DNA from: an uncultured Blautia sp.
GTDB lineage: Bacteria; Bacillota; Clostridia; Lachnospirales; Lachnospiraceae
Reading direction: 5' to 3'
DNA length: 8,797 nucleotides
Assembly: GCA_900551465.1 (NCBI GenBank)
Contig: URWL01000060.1
Span: forward strand, 1-8,797
The position numbers and the translations under genes are program-made. The notes beneath the pieces are model-generated. The model was given only the letters and a program-made list of their open reading frames with translations, searched no databases and was not told where the DNA came from. Within the stretch, counting starts at the first letter, position 1, and every line of letters begins with the position of its first letter. Of the stretch, positions 1 to 5,826 are shown piece by piece.

Positions 1-231
1 ACAGGAAGAACTTACAGCCGTATCCATGTTGTAGGCGGAGGTTCCAATGCAGGATACCTCAATGAACTTACAGCAAAAGCTACTGGCAAAGAAGTTCATG
101 CAGGTCCGGGAGAGGCTACTGCAATCGGTAATATCACTGCCCAGATGTTGAAGGCAGAGGAATTTAAAACAATCGAAGAAGCGAGAACTGTAATCCACGA
201 GTCCTTCAATATTAAAATTTATCACGCATAA
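1..231 (+). CDS. Rhamnulokinase-like FGGY sugar kinase, C-terminal fragment
   Basis: This is the last 76 codons of a gene that begins before the window; frame 1 is open from base 1 to a TAA at 229-231. The product would phosphorylate a ketose in the cytoplasm using ATP. The fragment contains the glycine-rich VVGGGSNAGYLNELTAKATG segment typical of the second FGGY domain. It is followed by AGPGEATAIGNI, which resembles the AGP-x-EA-x-x-x-GN motif at the end of rhamnulokinases such as E. coli RhaB and differs from fuculokinase C-termini. The isomerase begins 24 nt downstream on the same strand, so the two are probably co-transcribed. L-rhamnulose is the best substrate guess, but only the tail of the protein is visible. 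Related ketoses such as L-fuculose or L-ribulose cannot be excluded. The FGGY kinase family call is firm; the substrate is inference. Confidence 0.8.
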   Translation, partial: TGRTYSRIHVVGGGSNAGYLNELTAKATGKEVHAGPGEATAIGNITAQMLKAEEFKTIEEARTVIHESFNIKIYHA

Positions 232-242
232 TTTATATTAAT

Positions 243-248
243 TGGAGG
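243..248 (+). promoter_or_regulatory. Ribosome binding site of the isomerase
   Basis: TGGAGG lies 7 nt before the ATG at 256 and supports that start. The gap between kinase stop and isomerase start is only 24 nt and holds no terminator, which fits co-translation from one mRNA. Confidence 0.7.
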
Positions 249-255
249 TTTTATC

Positions 256-1674
256 ATGTTAGTAAACACGAAGGCAAAAGTTGGCGTATTTTCAATTGCA
301 CTGGGAGCATATCTTCCTCAGTTTCCGTCTCTTGTACCGGAGTTTGAAGCGCAGTATTCTGCGTTTAAGAAAACAATACCGGATACGGTGGAGATCGTTG
401 ACGGAGGAATGGTAACAACAAAAGAGCAGGCAATGGAAGCTGGAGATAAATTCCGTTCAGCAGATGTAGATCTTGTATTTCTTCAGATGCTGACTTATGC
501 GACATCTTACAATATGCTGCCGGCTATCCGTGATCTGGATGTTCCGGTGGTACTGGTAAATGTCCAGAAATTGAAAGCTCTTGATTATGAACATACCGAC
601 ATTGCCTCCTGGCTGGGAGAAGGATATGCATGCGGAGCCGTAGGCGAGGCAGTGGCAGATCTTGAGAGAGCTGGAAAAAGACATGCAGTGATCACCGGTG
701 TAGTAGAAGGCGGAGATCCGGCTGTACAGTCAGAAATTGAAGACTGGTGCAAAGCAGCTCAGGTCAGGAGAAGATTCCGTGATACCAATATTGCACAGAT
801 CGGAAGACCATATCCGGGTATGATGGATCTGTACATTGATGAGACAAACCTCTATAACAGAATGTTCCTTTATACGAAACAGTTTGACTGGGAAAAAATG
901 TGGGCTATTGCAGATGATATCACAGATGAGGAGGCAATCCGTGCGAAAGCGCAGGATATCCTGGATACATTTGAGATTGAAGGCGGCGGAACCATTGAAA
1001 AAGTATGGGATATGGCAAAATATGTAGTTGCTTTTGAGCAGTGGGTTAAAGATGAGAAACTGGGAATGATCGCTTCTCACTATGACGGATTTGCTCAGGG
1101 CAAGGCAGGAGTTCTTGACAGTATGCTGATTCCGGCCTTTTCCATGCTGATCAAGCAGGGAACAGCATGTGCGGTAGAGGGAGATATGAAGGTTGCTATG
1201 GCAATGAGCATCCTTAAAACGATTTCCGGAACAGGACAGCTGTCAGAGATGTATTCTATCGATTTTAATGATGATATCTGCATTATTGGGCATTCAGGAA
1301 GCGGAGACGCAGATATTTCTGATAAAAAGCCTACTATGAAGATTGTAAAAGTATTCCATGGAAAGACAGGCGGCGGATATCTGACTCAGTTTTATCCGTA
1401 CACAGGACCTGTGACTTATCTTGCAATCACACAGGACAAGGACGGACACTTTAAGTTTGTGGTTGCCGAGGGTGTAAATGAAGAGGGACCGATTCTTTCC
1501 TTTGGCGATACAAATATGAGGACACGTTTTACCTGCGGAGCAAGAGAGTTTGTAAACCGTTGGAGCGAAGCCGGTCCGACACATCACATGGCTGCTGCTG
1601 TAGGCAGACATATTGATACCATCCTGAAGGTTGCAAAAATCTTTAATGTACCAGTTGATATTGTTACAAGATAA
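256..1674 (+). CDS. L-fucose/L-arabinose isomerase family protein
   Basis: This 472-residue protein is a cytoplasmic aldose-ketose isomerase of the AraA/FucI superfamily, slightly shorter than E. coli AraA (500). The four catalytic or metal-binding residues known for AraA can be placed: E308 in CAVEGDMK, E331 in GQLSEMYSIDF, H346 in IIGHSGSGD and H444 in GPTHH. The enzyme is therefore likely active and dependent on a divalent metal such as Mn2+. The N-terminal part (about 7-150) looks like the alpha/beta substrate-recognition domain, with segments such as VDLVFLQMLTYATS and DVPVVLVNVQ. The ATG at 256 has a good ribosome site. The gene follows a rhamnulokinase-like kinase in the same operon, so the natural substrate may be L-rhamnose, L-fucose or a related sugar rather than L-arabinose. 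I therefore give no symbol. The fold and reaction class are well supported; the substrate is not. Confidence 0.85.
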   Translation: MLVNTKAKVGVFSIALGAYLPQFPSLVPEFEAQYSAFKKTIPDTVEIVDGGMVTTKEQAMEAGDKFRSADVDLVFLQMLTYATSYNMLPAIRDLDVPVVLVNVQKLKALDYEHTDIASWLGEGYACGAVGEAVADLERAGKRHAVITGVVEGGDPAVQSEIEDWCKAAQVRRRFRDTNIAQIGRPYPGMMDLYIDETNLYNRMFLYTKQFDWEKMWAIADDITDEEAIRAKAQDILDTFEIEGGGTIEKVWDMAKYVVAFEQWVKDEKLGMIASHYDGFAQGKAGVLDSMLIPAFSMLIKQGTACAVEGDMKVAMAMSILKTISGTGQLSEMYSIDFNDDICIIGHSGSGDADISDKKPTMKIVKVFHGKTGGGYLTQFYPYTGPVTYLAITQDKDGHFKFVVAEGVNEEGPILSFGDTNMRTRFTCGAREFVNRWSEAGPTHHMAAAVGRHIDTILKVAKIFNVPVDIVTR

Positions 1675-1720
1675 AAGGAATTCAACAGTCAGTTTGTAAA
1701 TTTATACATATTCAAAAAAA

Positions 1721-1758
1721 GATCCCCCGAAGACAAAAATGGCTTCGGGGGTCTTTTT
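1721..1758. terminator. Bidirectional intrinsic terminator between convergent operons
   Basis: CCCCCGAAG (1724-1732) pairs perfectly with CTTCGGGGG (1743-1751) around a 10-nt loop. With one bulged T, two more pairs form at the base (1721-1722 with 1752-1753). On the plus strand the stem is followed by five T (1754-1758), ending the kinase-isomerase transcript. On the minus strand it is followed by seven T (the A run at 1714-1720), ending the regulator/DUF3783 operon, whose last stop codon is at 1773-1775. It lies in the 98-nt gap between the two stop codons. Confidence 0.88.
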
Positions 1759-1772
1759 AGGAAAAAAGCTGT

Positions 1773-2204
1773 TTAACCTTTTTTCATGGCCTGATGTTCT
1801 GCTTCCAGCTCACTGTGAAGCTGCAGGGAATTCCAGTGGACGGTGATTGGCGTCAGCATTGCTTTTAAAGATACGGCTTCTAATTGATTGTCACGGAAAA
1901 ACTGTAAAAAGCCGTTCAGCTGCAGCTTGGAAAAATCCTTCATAACCATCATTTCGTCAGTAAAACTTTTTCCCATATTAAATTGAGGACATGGTTCAAA
2001 TCCGGGGATATTAAAAAGATACCCCAGGGAATGCAGAAATTCTCCTGGCTGTACCTCCCGAATTTCGATGCCGTCTTTTGTCAGGTATCTGCGGATCAGA
2101 CGGCTGCGTTCATCTTCCTGGAAGTTATAAAGAAGGATTTGAGGAGCTGGCTGATATTCTCCGGGAATAAAAGTGTCTAAATTCAAAAAATTCATAGTAT
2201 CCAA
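1773..2204 (-). CDS. DUF3783-like protein of unknown function, TTG start
   Basis: A 143-residue protein with no signal peptide or membrane segment, so probably cytoplasmic. The layout resembles DUF3783 proteins of Clostridia: an N-terminal strand PQILLYNF (21-28) followed by a helix, then EMMVMKDF (84-91), FLQFFRDN (99-106), and a C-terminal block KAMLTPITVHWNSLQL (114-129). That block matches the family's pattern of KA-x-LT followed by a conserved W and a final acidic helix. The function of the family is not known and I assign none. The start is TTG at 2204: AGGAGGA at 2211-2217 sits 6 nt before it, whereas the first ATG (2195) is 15 nt away. It lies 58 nt after the sensor kinase stop with no T-run terminator between them, so it is probably the third gene of the regulator operon. 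Family assignment is from memory of the motif pattern and is moderately sure; the gene itself is firm. Confidence 0.75.
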   Translation of the reverse strand: MDTMNFLNLDTFIPGEYQPAPQILLYNFQEDERSRLIRRYLTKDGIEIREVQPGEFLHSLGYLFNIPGFEPCPQFNMGKSFTDEMMVMKDFSKLQLNGFLQFFRDNQLEAVSLKAMLTPITVHWNSLQLHSELEAEHQAMKKG

Positions 2205-2210
2205 AATAAT

Positions 2211-2217
2211 TCCTCCT
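2211..2217 (-). promoter_or_regulatory. Ribosome binding site that sets the TTG start of the DUF3783-like gene
   Basis: On the minus strand the sequence is AGGAGGA, then ATTATT, then TTG. The 6-nt spacing is optimal for TTG at 2204 and poor (15 nt) for the ATG at 2195. Confidence 0.75.
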
Positions 2218-2236
2218 GTTTTCTATAATATTTCAG

Positions 2237-2260
2237 TTCAGAGACATCTGTTCCTCTGAA
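2237..2260 (-). repeat. Small inverted repeat between sensor kinase and DUF3783-like gene
   Basis: TTCAGAG (2237-2243) and CTCTGAA (2254-2260) are perfect 7-bp arms around a 10-nt loop. The hairpin sits just after the kinase stop (2263-2265). In the direction of minus-strand transcription it is not followed by a T run, so it does not look like an intrinsic terminator. It could be an mRNA-processing or stability hairpin, or chance. Confidence 0.4.
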
Positions 2261-2262
2261 GT

Positions 2263-4077
2263 TTACTTTATTGCCGGGATACGGATCTGTACTTCTGTGC
2301 CCTGCCCTGGCTGGCTGGTATAAGAAAGTCCATAACTGCTTCCATAGAGGATTTGAAGTCTGCGGTGCGTATTATATACGGCTATATTAGTTCCTTTGCC
2401 GGAAACAGTTTCTGTTCCGGAAATAATATCAGTAAGTTTTTCCGGAGGTATCCCCACTCCATCGTCAGAGATCAAAAGAACAATATCCTGATCCTCCATC
2501 CATCCGGTAAGCAGAATGGTGCCGGATTTGCTGTCCTTTTCAAGAATACCGTGGAGAACAGAATTCTCAATTACCGGCTGCAGTGTCAGCTTGGGAATCT
2601 GGTATTCTGTCAGCTCATCGGGAATATCTGAAATAAAGGAAATACTGTTATGATAACGCATATTTTGTATCTGAAGGTAAATAGAAACATGCTCTTCTTC
2701 ATCACCGATGGTGCTGATACTGTTTTTTCTGCTTAAGGTCAGCTTGTAAAAGCGCGACAGCCTTTGTACGGCATTGGAGATTTCGGAAGTTTGTCCCTGC
2801 AGAGCCATCCAGTTGATCATATCCATGGTATTGTAGAGAAAGTGCGGATTGATCTGGGCCTGAAGTGAATTAAACTCTGCAATCCGCAGTTCTTCCGCAG
2901 ATTTCCTCTGATCTTCCATCAGCTGTTCCATTTTCCGGGTCATATAATTGTAGGTATCGATAAGATCACCGACTTCATCATGGTAAATAGGGCTGTCCAT
3001 AGGGACCGGAGTTCCATGGCGTATCTGGTTCATCTGACTTATGATAGAAGATAAACGATTAGTCACGGAATGCGCCAGGGAATGGGCCATAATGGAAGTG
3101 AGGATCAACATTCCAAGATAGACCAGAATATACTGGAACATCAGGAGATTTCCCTGATGAATCAGTGCATTGGCCGGAAGGACAGTTACCATAAACCAGC
3201 CGGGATGACGGATATGATAAAAACCTGCATAAAATTTCTGTCCAAGAATCTCTCTTTCAATAAATCCGTTGGAAGCCATAAACGAATCCTGGATCACTGC
3301 ATAATCCAGGTAATATATACCGGCACCAGAGCTGTCAGAGGAAGCGACGATGGATTCTCTGTCATTGATGATGTAGGAAATACTGCCTTTTAAGGTGAGG
3401 TTGTCTTTCAGGATTTCTGTAAGCTGTTCTGTGGAAGAATACAGTGCGATATATGCAGGGTAGGCATAACCCTGATAATAAAAGGTAGTAGAGGCAATAT
3501 AAGCCATATCGCCAAAGGTGTTTTTTTCACGTTCTCCCAGATAAAAGGGAGGGCAGTAAAGTTCTGGCTTGCCGGTTCCCTGAAAAATACCATACCAGTA
3601 GGTTCCATGAGCAAGGCTCATGGGAACAAAGTAGTCCTTGGTCTGCGCATCCTGGAAAAGACTGACAGAGTCATATGGAAAATCCATGTAAATCTGAATT
3701 CCGGTAATTGTTTTTCCATCAATGAGAGAGTCGGCCTTCTGGCAGAATTCCCTTGCTTCAGCAGGGGCCAGAAGAAGCTGGGAAGGAGCATTTACAGGTT
3801 TGTGGAACAAAGTCTTATAAAAATCCAGTTCAGTGATCTGATGATAAGCATCCAGGATATTCTGGATATTATTCTCGATCAGAGGGGCTGTCTGTGCAGA
3901 GGCATCCTGCTCCTGACGTATAGTATCAGAAATGACCATGTTATAAAAACGACCATAAAAAAGAATACCGACAAGCAGGACCGGAACAGTGACGGCGATC
4001 ATCAGTACAATGGTGATCTTAGTCTGAAGCTTCAGATCACCATATGCCTGACGGAGTTTTTTTAAAAAGGCGATCAT
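2263..4077 (-). CDS. YesM-type sensor histidine kinase, membrane-bound with extracellular sensor domain
   Basis: This 604-residue kinase would sense an extracellular signal, autophosphorylate and pass the phosphate to the regulator encoded just upstream. Visible layout: transmembrane helix 1 at about 19-41, an extracellular region at about 42-310 of the size expected for a double Cache-type sensor, transmembrane helix 2 at about 311-332, then a HAMP linker to about 385. The His_kinase (LytS/YesM type) segment contains QINPHFLYN with phosphoacceptor H412. The ATPase domain has the N box at ENSVLHG (504-510), G1 at DDGVGI (538-543) and a G2-like GKGTNIAVYN (560-569). The ATG overlaps the regulator's TGA by 4 nt, giving translational coupling. 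The adjacent divergent sugar importer suggests the signal is a sugar or a sugar-loaded binding protein, but the ligand cannot be read from the sequence. Class is certain; ligand is inference. Confidence 0.93.
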   Translation of the reverse strand: MIAFLKKLRQAYGDLKLQTKITIVLMIAVTVPVLLVGILFYGRFYNMVISDTIRQEQDASAQTAPLIENNIQNILDAYHQITELDFYKTLFHKPVNAPSQLLLAPAEAREFCQKADSLIDGKTITGIQIYMDFPYDSVSLFQDAQTKDYFVPMSLAHGTYWYGIFQGTGKPELYCPPFYLGEREKNTFGDMAYIASTTFYYQGYAYPAYIALYSSTEQLTEILKDNLTLKGSISYIINDRESIVASSDSSGAGIYYLDYAVIQDSFMASNGFIEREILGQKFYAGFYHIRHPGWFMVTVLPANALIHQGNLLMFQYILVYLGMLILTSIMAHSLAHSVTNRLSSIISQMNQIRHGTPVPMDSPIYHDEVGDLIDTYNYMTRKMEQLMEDQRKSAEELRIAEFNSLQAQINPHFLYNTMDMINWMALQGQTSEISNAVQRLSRFYKLTLSRKNSISTIGDEEEHVSIYLQIQNMRYHNSISFISDIPDELTEYQIPKLTLQPVIENSVLHGILEKDSKSGTILLTGWMEDQDIVLLISDDGVGIPPEKLTDIISGTETVSGKGTNIAVYNTHRRLQILYGSSYGLSYTSQPGQGTEVQIRIPAIK

Positions 4078-5621
4078 TGCAGATTCTGCTCCCTGTATTC
4101 AGAAGGAGAGATACCGCAGTGCTTTTTGAAACTTTTTCCAAAGTAGTTGCCGTCACTGTAACCAACTCTGGAAGAAATGTCTGCTATCCGGTAGCGTGCA
4201 TCTTTAAGAAGCTGTTTGGCTTTTTCCATACGATATTCTGTAAGATACTGATTCAATGTCTGGCCAGTTTCATTTTTGAAAAAAGTACATACATAGGAAG
4301 TGGAAAGGAAAACATGCTCACTGATATCTTTTACAGAAAGCGTATCGTTCATATAATTCTGACTGATATAATTTTTGATCAAATGAATGGTAGGATGTTC
4401 CTGGGTATTTTCAGTGGCTTCTTCAAAAAAAACAGTGGTCTGCGTGACCAAAGTTTTATGAAGCTCCGGGAATGTAAAGCATTGGTGTATGGTATCGGCA
4501 ATACTTTCATCATCCGGGGATCCGGGAATAATGCTGCGCTTTCTTGTGTTTTCCAGAGAAAGAAAAAGCTTGTAATATAAATCTTTGACAGAATTCTGGA
4601 AATATCCGGTGCTTTTGAAAAAGGTATTTTTTAATTGATTTAGCAGCTTTAAGGCTGTTTCCTGATCCCGGTTTTCCAGAGCTTCTTTAAATTCCTGTTC
4701 CGGAAAATCAAAAGAGCAACTGGAAGATTCTCCATGATCTTTTACGGAATCCTGAGTCAGTACAAAATTTTCCGGGAAGAAAAAACTGTTCTGCAAAAGG
4801 ATCACAGCAGAGGCATAGGACTGGTAAGCTTTGGAAATTCCAGTGACGATATCTCCAAAAGCAATGGAATACTTTCCGTGATAAGAAAGCCTGCATGCAA
4901 GAAAATCCTGAAGCTCCTGCAAGGTGTGGGAAGGGGGCTTTCTTTCGGAGAATAAAAAGCAGATCAGATTCTGATGTTTTTTATCTGTATATATAAAAGA
5001 AATTTTTCTTTTTTCCAAAAAATCGGAAAGTTCTCTGTGAAATTCTTCCAACACCGGCAGCTCCGGGAAAACATGCATCTTTATTATAAAGGAAAGAATA
5101 CAGGAAGTGTTTCTGATGGAAATCCCTAATTCCCGGGAAAATGTCCGTACAGTTTCATGATCCGGAACTGCAGGAAGCGTCAGGAGCAGAGCCAGCTGGG
5201 AGGCGGTTTCCATGGATCTTAAAGTTTCGCCTCTTTTAGAGTGGAGCTTTTGAATGTAAAGATTTCCGGCTTCACGGACTGCTTCTGAAACCTCTGAAGG
5301 ATTCAGCGGTTTTTCAATATAATTGACTGCTTTCAGCCGGATTGCTGCTTTCAGATATTCTTTGTCAGAATAACCGCTCATGAAAATGGGAACAGAATCA
5401 GGAAGGATTTTTTCCAGGCGTTCCAGCATAGTGATCCCGTCCATACGGGGCATCCGGACATCACAGAGTATGATTTCCGGTTTGTGGATCCGGGCCTGTT
5501 CCAGGCCGTTTAGCCCGTCATCTGCCTGGAAGATCTCTTCGATTCCAAGAGAAGCCCAGTTTATGGAGGTCATCAGTCCGGTCCTTGTCAGTTCTTCGTC
5601 ATCTACGATCAGTAATTTCAT
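4074..5621 (-). CDS. YesN-type response regulator with AraC-family DNA-binding domain
   Basis: A 515-residue cytoplasmic transcription factor. The receiver domain (1-120) shows the acidic pair D7-D8 in LLIVDDEE, phosphoacceptor D54 in ILCDVRMP, S82 in MSGYSD and K104 in YIEKP. A long, poorly conserved middle region (about 130-410) is usual for the YesN group. The last 100 residues or so form an AraC/XylS helix-turn-helix pair: DTLSVKDISEHVFLSTSYVC, then RIADISSRVGYSDGNYFGKS. I chose the ATG at 5621 because AAAGGAG (5628-5634) lies 6 nt upstream and the protein then begins directly with the receiver strand. An in-frame ATG at 5645 would add eight residues but would place this ribosome site inside the gene. 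It overlaps the kinase gene by 4 nt. The likely targets are the divergent importer promoter and its own operon. Class is firm; targets are inferred from position. Confidence 0.93.
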   Translation of the reverse strand: MKLLIVDDEELTRTGLMTSINWASLGIEEIFQADDGLNGLEQARIHKPEIILCDVRMPRMDGITMLERLEKILPDSVPIFMSGYSDKEYLKAAIRLKAVNYIEKPLNPSEVSEAVREAGNLYIQKLHSKRGETLRSMETASQLALLLTLPAVPDHETVRTFSRELGISIRNTSCILSFIIKMHVFPELPVLEEFHRELSDFLEKRKISFIYTDKKHQNLICFLFSERKPPSHTLQELQDFLACRLSYHGKYSIAFGDIVTGISKAYQSYASAVILLQNSFFFPENFVLTQDSVKDHGESSSCSFDFPEQEFKEALENRDQETALKLLNQLKNTFFKSTGYFQNSVKDLYYKLFLSLENTRKRSIIPGSPDDESIADTIHQCFTFPELHKTLVTQTTVFFEEATENTQEHPTIHLIKNYISQNYMNDTLSVKDISEHVFLSTSYVCTFFKNETGQTLNQYLTEYRMEKAKQLLKDARYRIADISSRVGYSDGNYFGKSFKKHCGISPSEYREQNLQ

Positions 5622-5627
5622 GGAAGT

Positions 5628-5634
5628 CTCCTTT
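5628..5634 (-). promoter_or_regulatory. Ribosome binding site that sets the regulator start at 5621
   Basis: AAAGGAG on the minus strand lies 6 nt before the ATG at 5621. It decides for this start over the in-frame ATG at 5645. Confidence 0.75.
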
Positions 5635-5650
5635 GTGTTGACCATGTTAA

Positions 5651-5670
5651 TGTAAACTGCTTACAGTTTA
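5651..5670. promoter_or_regulatory. Overlapping palindromes upstream of the regulator: possible operator or catabolite-response-like site
   Basis: TAAACTG (5653-5659) and CAGTTTA (5664-5670) are perfect 7-bp arms with a 4-nt centre. An overlapping 15-bp element, TGTAAACTGCTTACA (5651-5665), is a palindrome with one mismatch. It resembles a catabolite-response element (ideal TGTAAGCGCTTACA) but carries an extra central base. On the minus strand, TGATAAACT (5665-5673) could be an extended -10 of the regulator operon, with no good -35, so a protein bound here would sit on the promoter. The symmetry is directly visible; an operator role is inference. Confidence 0.45.
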
Positions 5671-5726
5671 TCACATTTTTCACAGGAATACGAGAATAAA
5701 TAAAATCGTTTTTGTGCAGAAAAATG
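5671..5726. repeat. Short repeats in the divergent promoter region
   Basis: TCACA occurs twice, 9 bp apart (5671-5675 and 5680-5684). CATTTTTC (5674-5681) recurs inverted as GAAAAATG (5719-5726), giving two 8-bp half-sites, one facing each operon. AraC-type regulators often bind paired sites near their promoters, so these are candidate binding sites for the regulator encoded alongside. The region is AT-rich, so chance is a real alternative. Confidence 0.3.
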
Positions 5727-5784
5727 GAAAATATTTTACCCTGATTCCAAATATATTGCGGTTTTTTTATAGAGACGTCAATGA

Positions 5785-5790
5785 TACAAT
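5785..5790 (+). promoter_or_regulatory. Putative -10 element of the importer operon
   Basis: TACAAT lies 36 nt before the GTG start of the ATPase gene. At the 17-nt spacing the -35 position (5762-5767) is only a T run, and TTGCGG at 5756 is 23 nt away, too far. A fair -10 with a poor -35 fits a sigma-A promoter that needs an activator, such as the AraC-type regulator encoded divergently. The transcript would start near 5797. Confidence 0.45.
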
Positions 5791-5810
5791 AAATGCAGTT
5801 CAAAGAAAAA

Positions 5811-5818
5811 GGAAGGAG
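5811..5818 (+). promoter_or_regulatory. Ribosome binding site that sets the GTG start of the ATPase gene
   Basis: GGAAGGAG sits 8 nt before GTG at 5827. The resulting protein begins MSEYVLELKGITKIFPG, the normal N-terminus of sugar importer ATPases, so the GTG start is well supported. Confidence 0.8.
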
Positions 5819-5826
5819 AAAGAGCC

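Noticed and set aside
286..457. ATPase domain 2 altered Walker A (R292 for K) and missing H-loop histidine as possible inactivation (numbers here are residues of the 5827-7335 product)
   Set aside because: These changes are normal in the RbsA-type double ATPases and do not mark a broken gene.
457..1611. Several minus-strand reading frames of 62-116 codons inside the isomerase gene
   Set aside because: The plus-strand isomerase carries all catalytic motifs across this span; the antisense frames have no motif.
3607..4580. Two overlapping plus-strand reading frames of 152 and 178 codons opposite the kinase and regulator genes
   Set aside because: They lie antisense to genes with full domain motifs, show no recognisable domain, and overlap each other. 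They are shadows.
5728..5737. AAAATATTTT, a perfect 10-bp palindrome in the divergent gap
   Set aside because: It is composed only of A and T in an AT-rich gap, so it is easily a chance match; not reported as a site.
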